A DNA stretch of 45,584 nt from NCBI RefSeq assembly GCF_002211105.1, contig NZ_JPUA01000030.1, positions 18,569-64,152 on the forward strand. The letters are read 5' to 3'. Every line of letters starts with the position of its first letter. Positions within the stretch are counted from its first letter, which is position 1. The position numbers were made by a program, and so were the translations under genes. Source of the DNA: Halomonas campaniensis. Lineage in GTDB: Bacteria > Pseudomonadota > Gammaproteobacteria > Pseudomonadales > Halomonadaceae. Of the stretch, positions 18,604 through 28,325 are shown piece after piece. Under the pieces are notes generated by a model, which saw nothing but the letters and a program-made list of their open reading frames with translations, searched no databases and was not told where the DNA came from.

Positions 18604-20985
18604 TTAGCCGCGCAGCTCCGCATCCAGCTTGACACGCACTTGTGTCACAATCGAATCAACCAACTGATTGATTTCTTCGTCGTTTAGCGTGCGCGATGGA
18701 TGCTGCCAGGTCAAGCCCAATGCGATACTCTTGTGTCCTTCGGCTACGCCTTTACCCGCATAGACATCGAACAGTTTGATATCTTGCAGATACTCCCCTG
18801 CTTGCTGCTTGGCACAATCCAGCAACGCCTGCACAGGAGTAGCCTCTTTGAGTATAAACGCCAAATCTCGGCGCACCTCAGGAAAACGCGACAGTGGCTC
18901 AAAGGCGGGGATACGGCCTTGGCTAAGCGCATCCAGCCGCACTTCAAAAAGCACGGCATCCATCTTTAAACCCAGCTTAGCACGCACTTGCGGGTGCAAC
19001 GTGCCGATCCAGCCAGCAGGCTCACCGCGGTACATCAATTGGGCGCTTTGCCCAGGATGGAGCGCGGAGTGCTCAGCAGGCTCAAAGCGCCATGCGTCAG
19101 CGTCCCCCCCCAGGGCGAGGAGGCTCTCCAGATCACCTTTCAGGTCGTAGAAATCTACCCGATCTTTCGCATCACTCCAGCCCTCGGCCTCACGGGCTCC
19201 ACATACCAGAGCGCCGAGCATCGGCACTTGCGACAACGCATCCAACTCGCCGTTAAAGACCAACCCGGTTTCAAACAACCGCACACGCGTTTGCTGACGG
19301 TTGAGGTTGTGCTCCATGGCACGCACCAAACCGGGGAACAGGCTCGCACGCATCACCGACAGATCAGCCGAAATAGGGTTAGCTAGCGCAGGGCTTACCG
19401 CATCAGGCAGCATTGCCGCTTGCAGCTCAGGCGCCACGAAGCTGTAAGTAATGGCCTCCTGAAAACCGCGCGCCACCATCTGGCGGCGCAGCCGCGCCTG
19501 GGTGAGCGTTGCTTCATCCGAAGAGCGCAGCGCCAAGCGGGCTGCAGGGCGACGCACCGGCAAATTATTGTAGCCGTGAATACGCGCCACTTCTTCGATC
19601 AGGTCTTCTTCGATGGCCAAGTCAAAACGCCAGCTGGGCGCAGTCACCGCCCATCCAGCATCCTGTACGCTGACATCCAGCCCTAGCCGCTGCAGGATAT
19701 CGGTCACATCATCACTGGAGAGGGCCTTGGAAAGCGCCTTTTCTAAACGCGCACTGCGCAACAGAATCGCGCGCTCTGCAGGCATATGTTCAGCACTTTG
19801 CGCCTCAACAACAGGCCCGGCTTGGCCGCCGCAAACCTCAATCAAAAGCTGAGTGGCCCGCTCGACGGCAACGGGCGTCAGCTGTGGATCGACGCCGCGT
19901 TCAAAACGGTGCGATGCATCCGTGTGCAGTCCGTAGGAGCGGGCTTGACCGGCAATGGCAAGCGGAGTAAAGAACGCTGATTCAAGGAAAATAGTCTGGG
20001 TATTTTCATTAACGCCAGAGTTTTCACCTCCCATCACCCCTGCCATGGCTAGCGGGCCGGAATGATCGGCAATGATCAACGTTTCAGGGCGCAGCGCCAC
20101 TTCATTACCGTCAAGCAGCGTTAGCTTCTCGCCTGGCTTGGCCATGCGAACCACTATGCCTTCTTGCAGGTTGTCACGATCAAAGGCGTGCATTGGCTGG
20201 CCCAATTCCAGCATCACGTAATTGGTAATATCCACCACAGGGTCAATTGAGCGCACGCCGCTGCGGCGAAGACGCTCTACCATCCACAGCGGCGTTTCAG
20301 CCTTAACATTAACGCCTTTGATTACGCGACCAATATAGCGAGGGCACTGTTCAGGCGCCTCAATGCTTACCGTGAAGCTATCCTCAATCCCGGCGACCAC
20401 CGGGGCTATTGCTGGCTCGCTAACCGGCAATCGATTAAGCACGCCCACTTCACGAGACAACCCCTTAATGCTCAGGCAGTCCCCTCGATTGGGCGTCAGA
20501 TCGACCTCAATCGTCATGTCATTAAGATGCATGAACTCTCTGAAATCAACGCCCACCGGTGCTGAAGCCGACAGCACCAGAATGCCCGGCGATGTCTCTT
20601 CTTCAAGCCCCAGCTCCGACGCCGAACAGATCATTCCGCGAGACTCAACGCCGCGTAGCTTGGCTTTTTTGATCTTGAAGTCACCCGGCAGCACGCCGCC
20701 TATCTGGGCAAAGGGAATTTTTTGGCCAACATCAACATTGGACGCCCCACAGACAACCTGCACCGGCTCGCCACTACCGTCATCAACGGTACAGACATTG
20801 AGTTTGTCCGCGTCAGGGTGCTTCTCTTTACTCAGCACCTCAGCCACCACTACACCGCTGAAGGCAGCGGCTACCGCTTCAACAGCGTCGACTTCCAAGC
20901 CCGCCATGGTGATTTGGTCGGCCATTGCCTGCGTATCAAGCTGCGGCGACACCCACTCACGCAGCCACTGTTCTGAAAATTTCAT
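18604..20985 (-). CDS. pheT: Phenylalanyl-tRNA synthetase beta subunit
   Basis: 793 aa (E. coli 795). Domains in order: tRNA-binding OB fold (about 40-150, with VVCGASNVDVGQKIPFA), B3/4 editing domain (about 210-400, ending in ASHRFERGVDP), B5 domain (about 405-480), the catalytic-like core, and the C-terminal ferredoxin-fold anticodon-binding domain from about 700 (SRFPEVRRDLAF). With PheS it forms the alpha2-beta2 enzyme that charges tRNA-Phe and edits Tyr. It starts 26 nt after the pheS stop. Confidence 0.97.
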   Translation of the reverse strand: MKFSEQWLREWVSPQLDTQAMADQITMAGLEVDAVEAVAAAFSGVVVAEVLSKEKHPDADKLNVCTVDDGSGEPVQVVCGASNVDVGQKIPFAQIGGVLPGDFKIKKAKLRGVESRGMICSASELGLEEETSPGILVLSASAPVGVDFREFMHLNDMTIEVDLTPNRGDCLSIKGLSREVGVLNRLPVSEPAIAPVVAGIEDSFTVSIEAPEQCPRYIGRVIKGVNVKAETPLWMVERLRRSGVRSIDPVVDITNYVMLELGQPMHAFDRDNLQEGIVVRMAKPGEKLTLLDGNEVALRPETLIIADHSGPLAMAGVMGGENSGVNENTQTIFLESAFFTPLAIAGQARSYGLHTDASHRFERGVDPQLTPVAVERATQLLIEVCGGQAGPVVEAQSAEHMPAERAILLRSARLEKALSKALSSDDVTDILQRLGLDVSVQDAGWAVTAPSWRFDLAIEEDLIEEVARIHGYNNLPVRRPAARLALRSSDEATLTQARLRRQMVARGFQEAITYSFVAPELQAAMLPDAVSPALANPISADLSVMRASLFPGLVRAMEHNLNRQQTRVRLFETGLVFNGELDALSQVPMLGALVCGAREAEGWSDAKDRVDFYDLKGDLESLLALGGDADAWRFEPAEHSALHPGQSAQLMYRGEPAGWIGTLHPQVRAKLGLKMDAVLFEVRLDALSQGRIPAFEPLSRFPEVRRDLAFILKEATPVQALLDCAKQQAGEYLQDIKLFDVYAGKGVAEGHKSIALGLTWQHPSRTLNDEEINQLVDSIVTQVRVKLDAELRG

Positions 20986-21011
20986 CTTTGATCCTGTGTT
21001 CGGCGGCGGTC

Positions 21012-22046
<1,035 letters not shown>

Positions 22047-22093
22047 TTAAGCGGTGTCCATCGGTAAAGATGGCGTGGCAAGTTGAAGGTGAC

Positions 22094-22128
22094 AAAAAAA
22101 CAGGGGAAGAGCGGCTGCTCTTCCCCTG
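22094..22128 (-). terminator. Intrinsic terminator between rplT and pheS
   Basis: The perfect 12-bp stem CAGGGGAAGAGC / GCTCTTCCCCTG with a 4-nt loop is followed on the minus strand by seven T. It lies 62 nt past the rplT stop and 62 nt before pheS. The position matches the pheST attenuator of E. coli, but no Phe-rich leader peptide is visible before it, so I call it simply a terminator. Confidence 0.9.
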
Positions 22129-22190
22129 GATGGGTCACTCTGAAATGACCTCAGGCACGTAACACGGGCAAAAGCCCCGTGCATACTACC

Positions 22191-22544
22191 TTATTGGGCA
22201 GCCTTGGCTTTTTCCACGATGGCGGCAAATGCAGCCTTCTCGTGTACTGCCAAATCGGCCAATACTTTACGGTCGATTTCGATACCGGCTTTCTTAAGGC
22301 CACCTACGAAGCGGCTGTAAGACATACCGTTGACGCGTGCACCGGCGTTAATACGCTGGATCCAAAGCGCGCGGAACTGGCGCTTACGGTTGCGACGGTC
22401 ACGGTAAGCGTACTGACCGGCTTTAATAACGGCTTGCTTGGCAACGCGGAAAACGCGTGAACGGGCACCGTAGTAACCTTTGGCAAGCTTCAATACTTTT
22501 TTATGGCGACGACGCGCTACTACGCCACGTTTAACTCGAGTCAT
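22191..22544 (-). CDS. rplT: 50S ribosomal protein L20
   Basis: 117 aa, the standard length. The start [19 protein letters not shown] and the core [19 protein letters not shown] are diagnostic. L20 binds 23S rRNA early in large-subunit assembly. In E. coli it also represses rpmI-rplT translation through a pseudoknot in its own mRNA; I did not resolve such a structure here. It is the last gene of thrS-infC-rpmI-rplT before the terminator, 64 nt after rpmI. Confidence 0.98.
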   Translation of the reverse strand: MTRVKRGVVARRRHKKVLKLAKGYYGARSRVFRVAKQAVIKAGQYAYRDRRNRKRQFRALWIQRINAGARVNGMSYSRFVGGLKKAGIEIDRKVLADLAVHEKAAFAAIVEKAKAAQ

Positions 22545-22608
22545 AACACACTCCTGACTTTAAGGCTGAGGCAAAAAATTTGTGCACTCAGAAAAACGAA
22601 ATCCCGAC

Positions 22609-22803
22609 TTACAGATTCGGCAGCATACGCTGGATAAGCGCTTTGTCAGACGCGTGGATCTGCTTCATTCCACGCAGTTGACGCTTACGCTTGGTCGACT
22701 TCTTGGTCAAGATGTGGCTACGGAAAGACTGCTTGTGCTTAAAGCCATTAGCCGTCTTCTTGAAGCGCTTGGCAGCGCCGCTGTTGCTTTTGATTTTCGG
22801 CAT
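22609..22803 (-). CDS. rpmI: 50S ribosomal protein L35
   Basis: 64 aa, basic, starting [21 protein letters not shown] and containing [20 protein letters not shown], as in other L35 proteins. It lies between infC and rplT, as almost universally in bacteria. The 82-nt gap before it is where E. coli rpmI-rplT control acts. AGGAAA lies shortly upstream of the ATG. Confidence 0.98.
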   Translation of the reverse strand: MPKIKSNSGAAKRFKKTANGFKHKQSFRSHILTKKSTKRKRQLRGMKQIHASDKALIQRMLPNL

Positions 22804-22885
22804 GAGGAAAACTCCGCTCGATATTTTTTAGAAAACCCAGGGCCGACCACCGGTTTAACGGTAGCCCGTTGACATCGCCGTTGGA

Positions 22886-23425
22886 TCACTTCTTCTTCGG
22901 GGCAATAATCATGATCATTTGGCGGCCTTCCATTTTCGGAAAAGCCTCTACCACTCCGATCTCTTCCAGGTCTGCCGCGATCCTTTCCATCAGCTTGCGG
23001 CCGATATCCTGGTGCGCCATTTCACGACCACGGAAGCGCAGTGTGACTTTGCCCTTGTCACCACCTTCCAGAAAGCGCGTCAGGTTTTTAAGCTTAACCT
23101 GATAATCGCCTTCATCGGTGCCAGGACGGAATTTAACTTCCTTAACCTGGATTTGCTTCTGCTTCTTCTTTTGAGCCGCTTTCTGCTTCTTGGTCTCAAA
23201 AACGAACTTGCCGTAATCCATAATCTTACAGACGATGGGGTCGGCATTCGAAATTTGTACGAGATCTAAGCTTTCAGATTCAGCACGCTCTAGGGCTTCG
23301 GTGGTGGGCACAACACCCAACTGCTCACCGTCGCTACCAATTAGACGCACTTCTTCTTCGACAATTCGCTCGTTCATTGGTGGGCGTTTGTCTGCTGGAC
23401 GCCCGCGCTGGTTGCTTCTCTTGAT
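22886..23425 (-). CDS. infC: Translation initiation factor IF-3 (AUC start codon)
   Basis: 179 aa if started at ATC (23425-23423); the first ATG, at 23377, would give only 163 aa and remove the N-terminal residues present in other IF-3 proteins (E. coli 180 aa). TAAGGAG sits eight nt before the ATC and no other start fits it. The frame is closed just upstream by the thrS stop, which itself forms the first bases of TAAGGAG. The N-domain ([14 protein letters not shown]), linker ([15 protein letters not shown]) and C-domain ([17 protein letters not shown]) are intact. IF-3 discriminates against non-AUG starts, so a rare start codon gives negative self-control, as known for E. coli AUU. Confidence 0.93.
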   Translation of the reverse strand: MKRSNQRGRPADKRPPMNERIVEEEVRLIGSDGEQLGVVPTTEALERAESESLDLVQISNADPIVCKIMDYGKFVFETKKQKAAQKKKQKQIQVKEVKFRPGTDEGDYQVKLKNLTRFLEGGDKGKVTLRFRGREMAHQDIGRKLMERIAADLEEIGVVEAFPKMEGRQMIMIIAPKKK

Positions 23426-23437
23426 CGTTCCGTCTCC

Positions 23438-25360
23438 TTAGGCAATTGACGATGTCGCCAGGGCTGCTCGCTCGGCAGTATGGCGTTCAATAAATTCATC
23501 GACCGTCATTGTACCGAGGTTTTCGCCGCTGCGTGTTCGCACGGCCACTGAGTCAGCTTCGACTTCCTTATCTCCCACCACAAGGAGATAGGGAACTTTC
23601 TGTAACGTATGCTCACGGATTTTAAAGCCGATCTTCTCGTTCCTCAAGTCCGCTTTAACACGCAAGCCACTTTTTTGCAGACGTTTCTCTAATTCGAGCG
23701 CATATTCACGCTGTGAATCGGTGATCGTCATGACAACCGCCTGCTGAGGTGCCAGCCATAATGGCATAGCGCCAGCATAATGTTCAATCAAGATGCCAAT
23801 GAAGCGCTCCATGGAGCCAACAATAGCACGATGCAGCATCACCGGCGACTTGCGCTGCCCCTCTTCGGTGACATATTGGGCTCCAAGTCGCTCTGGCATC
23901 ATAAAATCGACCTGCATAGTGCCAACCTGCCATTCGCGCCCCAGGCAATCTTTCATGTGGTACTCAATCTTGGGGCCATAGAACGCACCTTCGCCAGGAA
24001 GTTCCTGCCACTCTACGCCACAGCTTTTTAATGCGCTGCGCAGCGCATCTTCTGCACGATCCCAAACCTCATCACTGCCAATGCGTTTTTCTGGGCGAAG
24101 AGCAATTTTAATAGCAATATCATCAAAGCCGAAATCGCCATAAACCTTCAACGCTTGGCGATGAAAAGCAGTTACTTCAGGCTCAACCTGAGCTTCTGTA
24201 CAAAACACATGGCCATCATCCTGGGTAAATGCCCGCACACGCATGATACCGTGCAAAGCACCCGACGGCTCATTACGGTGGCAGCCACCAAACTCACCAA
24301 AACGAACGGGCAATTCACGATAGCTGCGCAAGCCAGAATTAAACACCTGAACGTGCCCAGGGCAGTTCATGGGTTTAAGGGCATACTCACGCTTTTCAGA
24401 CTCAGTAAAGAACATGCCGTCCGCGTAGTTATCCCAGTGCCCTGATTTCTTCCAAAGCGATACGTCCATAATCTGGGGGCAGCGTATTTCCTGATACCCC
24501 CCCTCTTTGTAGACGCCTCGCATATATTGTTCGATCTGCTGCCATAGCGCCCAGCCATTTGGGTGCCAGAATATCATTCCCGGCGCCTCTTCCTGCATGT
24601 GAAAGAGATCCAAGCGACGTGCCAGCTTACGATGATCGCGTTTCTCTGCCTCTTCAAGACGCTTAACGTAAGCTTTAAGCTGTTTCTTATCGCCCCATGC
24701 AGTGCCATAGATACGCGTTAGCATGGTATTCGCTGCATCACCACGCCAGTAGGCGCCTGCCAATTTGGTAAGTTTGAAGGCTTTTAAGTGGCGAGTATTG
24801 GGCACGTGCGGCCCGCGGCACATGTCGACATACTCTTCATGATGATAAAGCCGGATTGTCGCATCATCGGGAATATCGCGCACAATCTCCTGCTTATAAG
24901 GTTCATCACGGTGCAGAAAGGTTAGCATGGCCTTGTCGCGATCAACATATTCGCGTACCACATCGTACTCGCGCTCTATCAGTGACTGCATACGCGCTTC
25001 GATGGCTTCCAGATCTTCTGGTGTGATCGACTGACCAAACTCAATATCGTAGTAGAAACCATCTTCGATAACCGGACCGATGGCCATTTTGGCCTCGGGG
25101 TACATCTGCTTAACCGCATGACCAATGAGGTGAGCGCAGGAGTGGCGAATAATTTCCAGCCCTTCAGCGTCACGGGCGGTAACGATAGCCACTTCCGCAT
25201 CTTGCTCAATCAGGTCAGCGGCATCCACCAACACACCATCAATTTTCCCAGCAACACAGGCCTTAGCCAAACCAGGGCCAATGGATTCTGCAAGCTGCAT
25301 AATGGTTAGCGGTGCTTCAAACGTTCTTTGGCTGCCGTCGGGCAGAGTAACAATAGGCAT
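23438..25360 (-). CDS. thrS: Threonyl-tRNA synthetase
   Basis: 640 aa (E. coli 642). An N-terminal TGS domain ([19 protein letters not shown]) is followed by the editing domain with [16 protein letters not shown] near 73. The class II catalytic core contains [10 protein letters not shown] near 334, which supplies the zinc cysteine, and motif 2 in [15 protein letters not shown] near 365. The anticodon-binding domain ends the protein. AAGGAA lies six nt before the ATG. The leader contains a tRNA-Thr anticodon-arm mimic at 25382-25402 (separate entry), which suggests autogenous translational repression as in E. coli. The stop codon overlaps the infC Shine-Dalgarno site. Confidence 0.97.
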   Translation of the reverse strand: MPIVTLPDGSQRTFEAPLTIMQLAESIGPGLAKACVAGKIDGVLVDAADLIEQDAEVAIVTARDAEGLEIIRHSCAHLIGHAVKQMYPEAKMAIGPVIEDGFYYDIEFGQSITPEDLEAIEARMQSLIEREYDVVREYVDRDKAMLTFLHRDEPYKQEIVRDIPDDATIRLYHHEEYVDMCRGPHVPNTRHLKAFKLTKLAGAYWRGDAANTMLTRIYGTAWGDKKQLKAYVKRLEEAEKRDHRKLARRLDLFHMQEEAPGMIFWHPNGWALWQQIEQYMRGVYKEGGYQEIRCPQIMDVSLWKKSGHWDNYADGMFFTESEKREYALKPMNCPGHVQVFNSGLRSYRELPVRFGEFGGCHRNEPSGALHGIMRVRAFTQDDGHVFCTEAQVEPEVTAFHRQALKVYGDFGFDDIAIKIALRPEKRIGSDEVWDRAEDALRSALKSCGVEWQELPGEGAFYGPKIEYHMKDCLGREWQVGTMQVDFMMPERLGAQYVTEEGQRKSPVMLHRAIVGSMERFIGILIEHYAGAMPLWLAPQQAVVMTITDSQREYALELEKRLQKSGLRVKADLRNEKIGFKIREHTLQKVPYLLVVGDKEVEADSVAVRTRSGENLGTMTVDEFIERHTAERAALATSSIA

Positions 25361-25381
25361 TCAGATTCCTTGAGCGCAGTG

Positions 25382-25402
25382 GTGATCCATACCAAGGATC
25401 AC
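25382..25402 (-). promoter_or_regulatory. thrS leader operator resembling the tRNA-Thr(GGU) anticodon arm
   Basis: On the transcribed strand the RNA folds as a perfect 7-bp stem GUGAUCC / GGAUCAC closing the 7-nt loop UUGGUAU. Read as an anticodon loop this is U32 U33 G34 G35 U36 A37 U38, with GGU a threonine anticodon. It ends about 10 nt before the thrS Shine-Dalgarno. E. coli thrS is repressed by ThrRS binding a similar arm in its operator, so the same role is inferred here. Confidence 0.7.
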
Positions 25403-25491
25403 ATATCGCTATCAATGGTCTTGGGAGAGGTGTAAACATACCAAAATAAAACAGCAGCAAGATTAGCAGACTTGCAGACTGCTTAAAATAA

Positions 25492-25521
25492 AAACGGGAG
25501 GCTTAAGTAAGCCTCCCGTTT
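25492..25521 (-). terminator. Intrinsic terminator after the OmpA-family gene
   Basis: The 13-bp stem AAACGGGAGGCTT / AAGCCTCCCGTTT with a 4-nt loop is followed on the minus strand by the T-rich TTTTATTTTAAG. It lies 66 nt past the OmpA-family stop and upstream of the thrS leader. Confidence 0.88.
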
Positions 25522-25586
25522 CTTTATCCGCGCATTGCCACTAGCCTTTTATAAACCAATCAGCAAAACCCGGAAGATAAGTGAAC

Positions 25587-26459
25587 TTAGTTCCACTCAT
25601 CCAGTTCAACGCGACGGTTCTGGAAACGACCTTCTTCCGTCTCGTTAGAGGCGATCGGACGCTCTTCACCGTAGCCTACTGCACGCATGCGGTTGGCCTC
25701 TACACCACGACTAGCGAGGTAAGTCGCAACAGACTGGGCACGCTCTTGTGACAAGTTTTTGTTGTACTCGTCAGAACCGCGTGAATCAGTGTGGCCTTCA
25801 ATGCTTACGCGAACATCAGGGTTGCTCACCAAACGCTCTGCAACGCCGTTTAGCACACTCTGAGCGTTGGGAGTTAACTGAGCAGAGTCAAACTCAAAGT
25901 TAACATCCTGCAGAACAACGCTATCTGGGCAACCCAAAGCGTTAACTTCTACGCCAGCAGGTGTGTTCGGACACTGATCACGGTAGTCCGGCACGCCGTC
26001 GTTATCGGAGTCAAGCGGGCAACCATTGGCATTAACTTCAACGCCAGCAGGTGTGCCTGGGCACTGATCACGGTAGTCCGGCACGCCGTCACCGTCAGAA
26101 TCTAGTGGGCAGCCTTCGGCATCAACAGCAACACCAGCAGGCACTTCGCCGTAGCTCGGGCACTGAGGTGCAACCGGCTCAGGCGTGCGATCAGCGCATA
26201 GCAGTCCGCCGATAGCAGCGCCAGCTGCGGCACCAGTAGCAGCACCGCTCTCTTCATCAGAACTACTGCTGGTGGCGTAGCCAATGCTGCCACCGATCAA
26301 ACCGCCTGCCAGACCACATACCGCAGGATGCTGGTACCAGCTACGGTCACTACTGCTAGCGCTTGCTTGGCCGGAAGACTGTGAGGCCGAGCTGGCACAG
26401 CCAGAAAGGCCAACTACCAGTGCGGAACCGATTAGCAAGCCAGTCGTTGATTTTTTCAT
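25587..26459 (-). CDS. OmpA-family outer-membrane lipoprotein with TSP3 repeats
   Basis: 290 aa from the ATG at 26459 with AAGGAG upstream. Lipobox LSGC places the lipidated cysteine at 21. A Ser/Ala-rich linker and a glycine-zipper stretch (about 49-88, GLAGGLIGGSIG and GAAAGAAIGG) come next. Two calcium-binding-type thrombospondin-3 repeats follow at about 120-145 and 150-175 (DSDGDGVPDYRDQCP). A C-terminal OmpA peptidoglycan-binding domain fills about 185-288 (FEFDSAQL, IEGHTDSRGSDEYN, GEERPIASNETEEGR). The protein should tether the outer membrane to the cell wall. It stands alone with its own terminator. Confidence 0.9.
   Translation of the reverse strand: MKKSTTGLLIGSALVVGLSGCASSASQSSGQASASSSDRSWYQHPAVCGLAGGLIGGSIGYATSSSSDEESGAATGAAAGAAIGGLLCADRTPEPVAPQCPSYGEVPAGVAVDAEGCPLDSDGDGVPDYRDQCPGTPAGVEVNANGCPLDSDNDGVPDYRDQCPNTPAGVEVNALGCPDSVVLQDVNFEFDSAQLTPNAQSVLNGVAERLVSNPDVRVSIEGHTDSRGSDEYNKNLSQERAQSVATYLASRGVEANRMRAVGYGEERPIASNETEEGRFQNRRVELDEWN
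25951..26130. repeat. 90-bp imperfect tandem repeat inside the OmpA-family gene
   Basis: Two units of 90 bp (30 codons) begin at 25951 and 26041. A 29-bp stretch is identical between 25972-26000 and 26062-26090. They encode the two thrombospondin-3 type repeats. The near-identity at DNA level suggests recent duplication or gene conversion and a site where repeat number could vary. Confidence 0.75.
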
Positions 26460-26793
26460 GCAAGACTCCTTCTTGATCCAATGCTGAAATGGCCTTAAGT
26501 GACCAAATCTATCCAATGCTTCTTATTTGCGAGAGCATCCATTTTTCGCCTGTCTTGTATCACCAGTTTTTGCACCAAGCTATCAGCACTATTACCTGCG
26601 TACTAAATGCTCAGCACCCAGTTAATACAAAACGGTGTGCCTATCATTAACGCCTAAGCGCTGAAAGGCAACAATGCCAAGATATCAACTTCTTGCCAAT
26701 ACCGACATCCTTCAGCATAGCAAAATTGCCGCAATGGGCACTAAAAATTAGTTTGCTATGCTTTTGCGCGGCCGAAACCGCTCAAAATCATCA
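26460..26793. other. 334-bp intergenic region upstream of the OmpA-family gene
   Basis: No coding frame is supported here. It is AT-richer than its surroundings. A 10-bp direct repeat (ATCCAATGCT) occurs at 26476-26485 and 26511-26520, within 65 nt of the OmpA-family start codon. The promoter of that gene should lie here, but I could not assign boxes. Nothing resembling an RNA gene is evident. Confidence 0.5.
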
Positions 26794-27261
26794 TCAGTGC
26801 AGCGCGCTTTTACCCTGGGCACGCCATTTCAGTACAGCCCTAGCGGCTTCCAATACGGGTTCACGCATATCATTTTCCGCCATCAAACGCTCTTTGTCTT
26901 CTTGCATACGTTCTCGAGCAGTCAATTGCTGACGCGCGGAGTGGGTCTTCAGGTGCTGAGTACGGCTGTAATGCTCGGCAAACGCTTGAAATTCAGTGCG
27001 TTCCGTTAAACTAGGGTCAATGATCTCTAGCAGCACCTTGCAACGCCAGGCGCCCTCGGTAATCTCAACCTGCTCCTGAACCAGCGCGCTCGCCACATAA
27101 TCGAGGTTTTCTAAGCTATTTTGTTGAGCACGAGCGTCTTCATCGCGACGATAAGCTTCTCTGCGACTGACCTCTTTACGTAACGACCAGGCGTAGAGAC
27201 ATAGCCCAAAAACCACTGCAATCGCCACGACCAGTAGTACCAGCGCTACCGTTGAGTTCAT
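26794..27261 (-). CDS. DUF2489-like membrane-anchored protein
   Basis: 155 aa from the ATG at 27261, with GAGGAG four nt upstream. One N-terminal membrane helix (about residues 4-24) is followed by a charged, helical cytoplasmic region. Motifs such as EGAWRCKVLLEIIDPSLTER (about 68-87) and AFAEHYSRTQHLKTHSARQQL resemble the DUF2489 family of gammaproteobacteria. Its function is unknown to me. It lies downstream of ctaB on the same strand after a 132-nt gap, so co-transcription with the oxidase cluster is possible but not shown. Confidence 0.78.
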   Translation of the reverse strand: MNSTVALVLLVVAIAVVFGLCLYAWSLRKEVSRREAYRRDEDARAQQNSLENLDYVASALVQEQVEITEGAWRCKVLLEIIDPSLTERTEFQAFAEHYSRTQHLKTHSARQQLTARERMQEDKERLMAENDMREPVLEAARAVLKWRAQGKSALH

Positions 27262-27393
27262 GCAACTCCTCATTAAGCGGATAAATTACTTGACGGAAAT
27301 TGTACACCCTTATACCACTATTAGGCCACTGGCATCCAGACTTCTCTTTCCCCCTGGCTGAAAGACGGCCGCTCGAACCATTTGTGCGCTGGA

Positions 27394-28311
27394 TTACCAG
27401 ACCAGCACCGCAGCGTAGTGGTCGAGTAATAGCGCACCGAAAACACCCAACAGGTAGCGAATCGAGAACCAAAATGCGCCAATAGGAGCAGCGGAATCCT
27501 GCCCACGCCAAACTCGCCAATTCCAGACCATAAAGCGTGCATTCAGACACACCACGATAAACAGGTAGAGTGCCCCGCTCATACCTATCATCACCGGCAA
27601 TAAGGTGGTTAACACGGTTAACCACCCATACAACCAAATTTGCAGCCGCGTAAAAGGGATACCATGAGTAACAGGCAGCATGGGAATGCCTGCCCGAGCA
27701 TAATCATCGCGCTTATGAATGGCCAGCGCCCAGAAGTGTGGCGGCGTCCAAGCAAAAATAATCAGCATCAGCAGTAGCGGCTCAGGAGTGATTTGACCCG
27801 TGATCGCAACCCATCCCAAAAGTGGTGGTGCCGCGCCAGCCACTCCACCTATCACGATATTTTGTGGTGTAGCCCGCTTTAAAAAAGCGGTATAAATCAA
27901 GGCATAACCAATCAGGGAGGCAAAGGTTAGCGCAGCCGTTAAGTGGTTAACCTGCCATGCCAGTAGCGCAACACCCGCTACAGAGAGCAAACATGCCCAA
28001 ACTATGGCGATCGCCACAGGTAGTCGTTTGCTTGCCACTGGACGGCGAGACGTTCGGGTCATTACCGCATCCAAGTGGCGGTCGATGACATGATTAAAAG
28101 CAGCTGCACCGCAAGAGGCCAAACCTATGCCGGCAAGCCCAAAGGTGACACTCGTCAACGCTGGTAGGCCTGGGGTTGCTAACGCCATCCCTACGGCGGT
28201 ACACACCAACATAACGGCCACCACTTTAAGCTTGCACAGGCCAAGCAGTTCTTTCCAGCCCCACACCATAGAAGGCAGTGCCGTGGGTAGCGTCATTGTT
28301 ATATTTCGCAT
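27394..28311 (-). CDS. ctaB: Protoheme IX farnesyltransferase (heme O synthase)
   Basis: 305 aa, a UbiA-family prenyltransferase with about eight or nine membrane helices. The first Asp-rich motif is NHVIDRHLDAVM (N73, D77, D81), followed by TRTSRRP; the second conserved loop is KRDDYARAGIPMLPV. It adds a farnesyl group to heme B to make heme O, which CtaA then oxidises to heme A for the oxidase encoded upstream. It starts 14 nt after the ctaA stop, with AAGGGA before the ATG. The name cyoE is used for its quinol-oxidase counterpart. Confidence 0.95.
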   Translation of the reverse strand: MRNITMTLPTALPSMVWGWKELLGLCKLKVVAVMLVCTAVGMALATPGLPALTSVTFGLAGIGLASCGAAAFNHVIDRHLDAVMTRTSRRPVASKRLPVAIAIVWACLLSVAGVALLAWQVNHLTAALTFASLIGYALIYTAFLKRATPQNIVIGGVAGAAPPLLGWVAITGQITPEPLLLMLIIFAWTPPHFWALAIHKRDDYARAGIPMLPVTHGIPFTRLQIWLYGWLTVLTTLLPVMIGMSGALYLFIVVCLNARFMVWNWRVWRGQDSAAPIGAFWFSIRYLLGVFGALLLDHYAAVLVW

Positions 28312-28325
28312 GGCATGCTTCCCTT

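Noticed and set aside
22130..22190. pheM-type Phe leader peptide
   Set aside because: The only ATG-started frame has no run of Phe codons before the terminator.
22600..23450. Plus-strand open frames of 60-116 codons across rpmI, infC and the thrS end
   Set aside because: They are shadows of well-identified ribosomal and IF-3 genes, with no ribosome site or family sequence.
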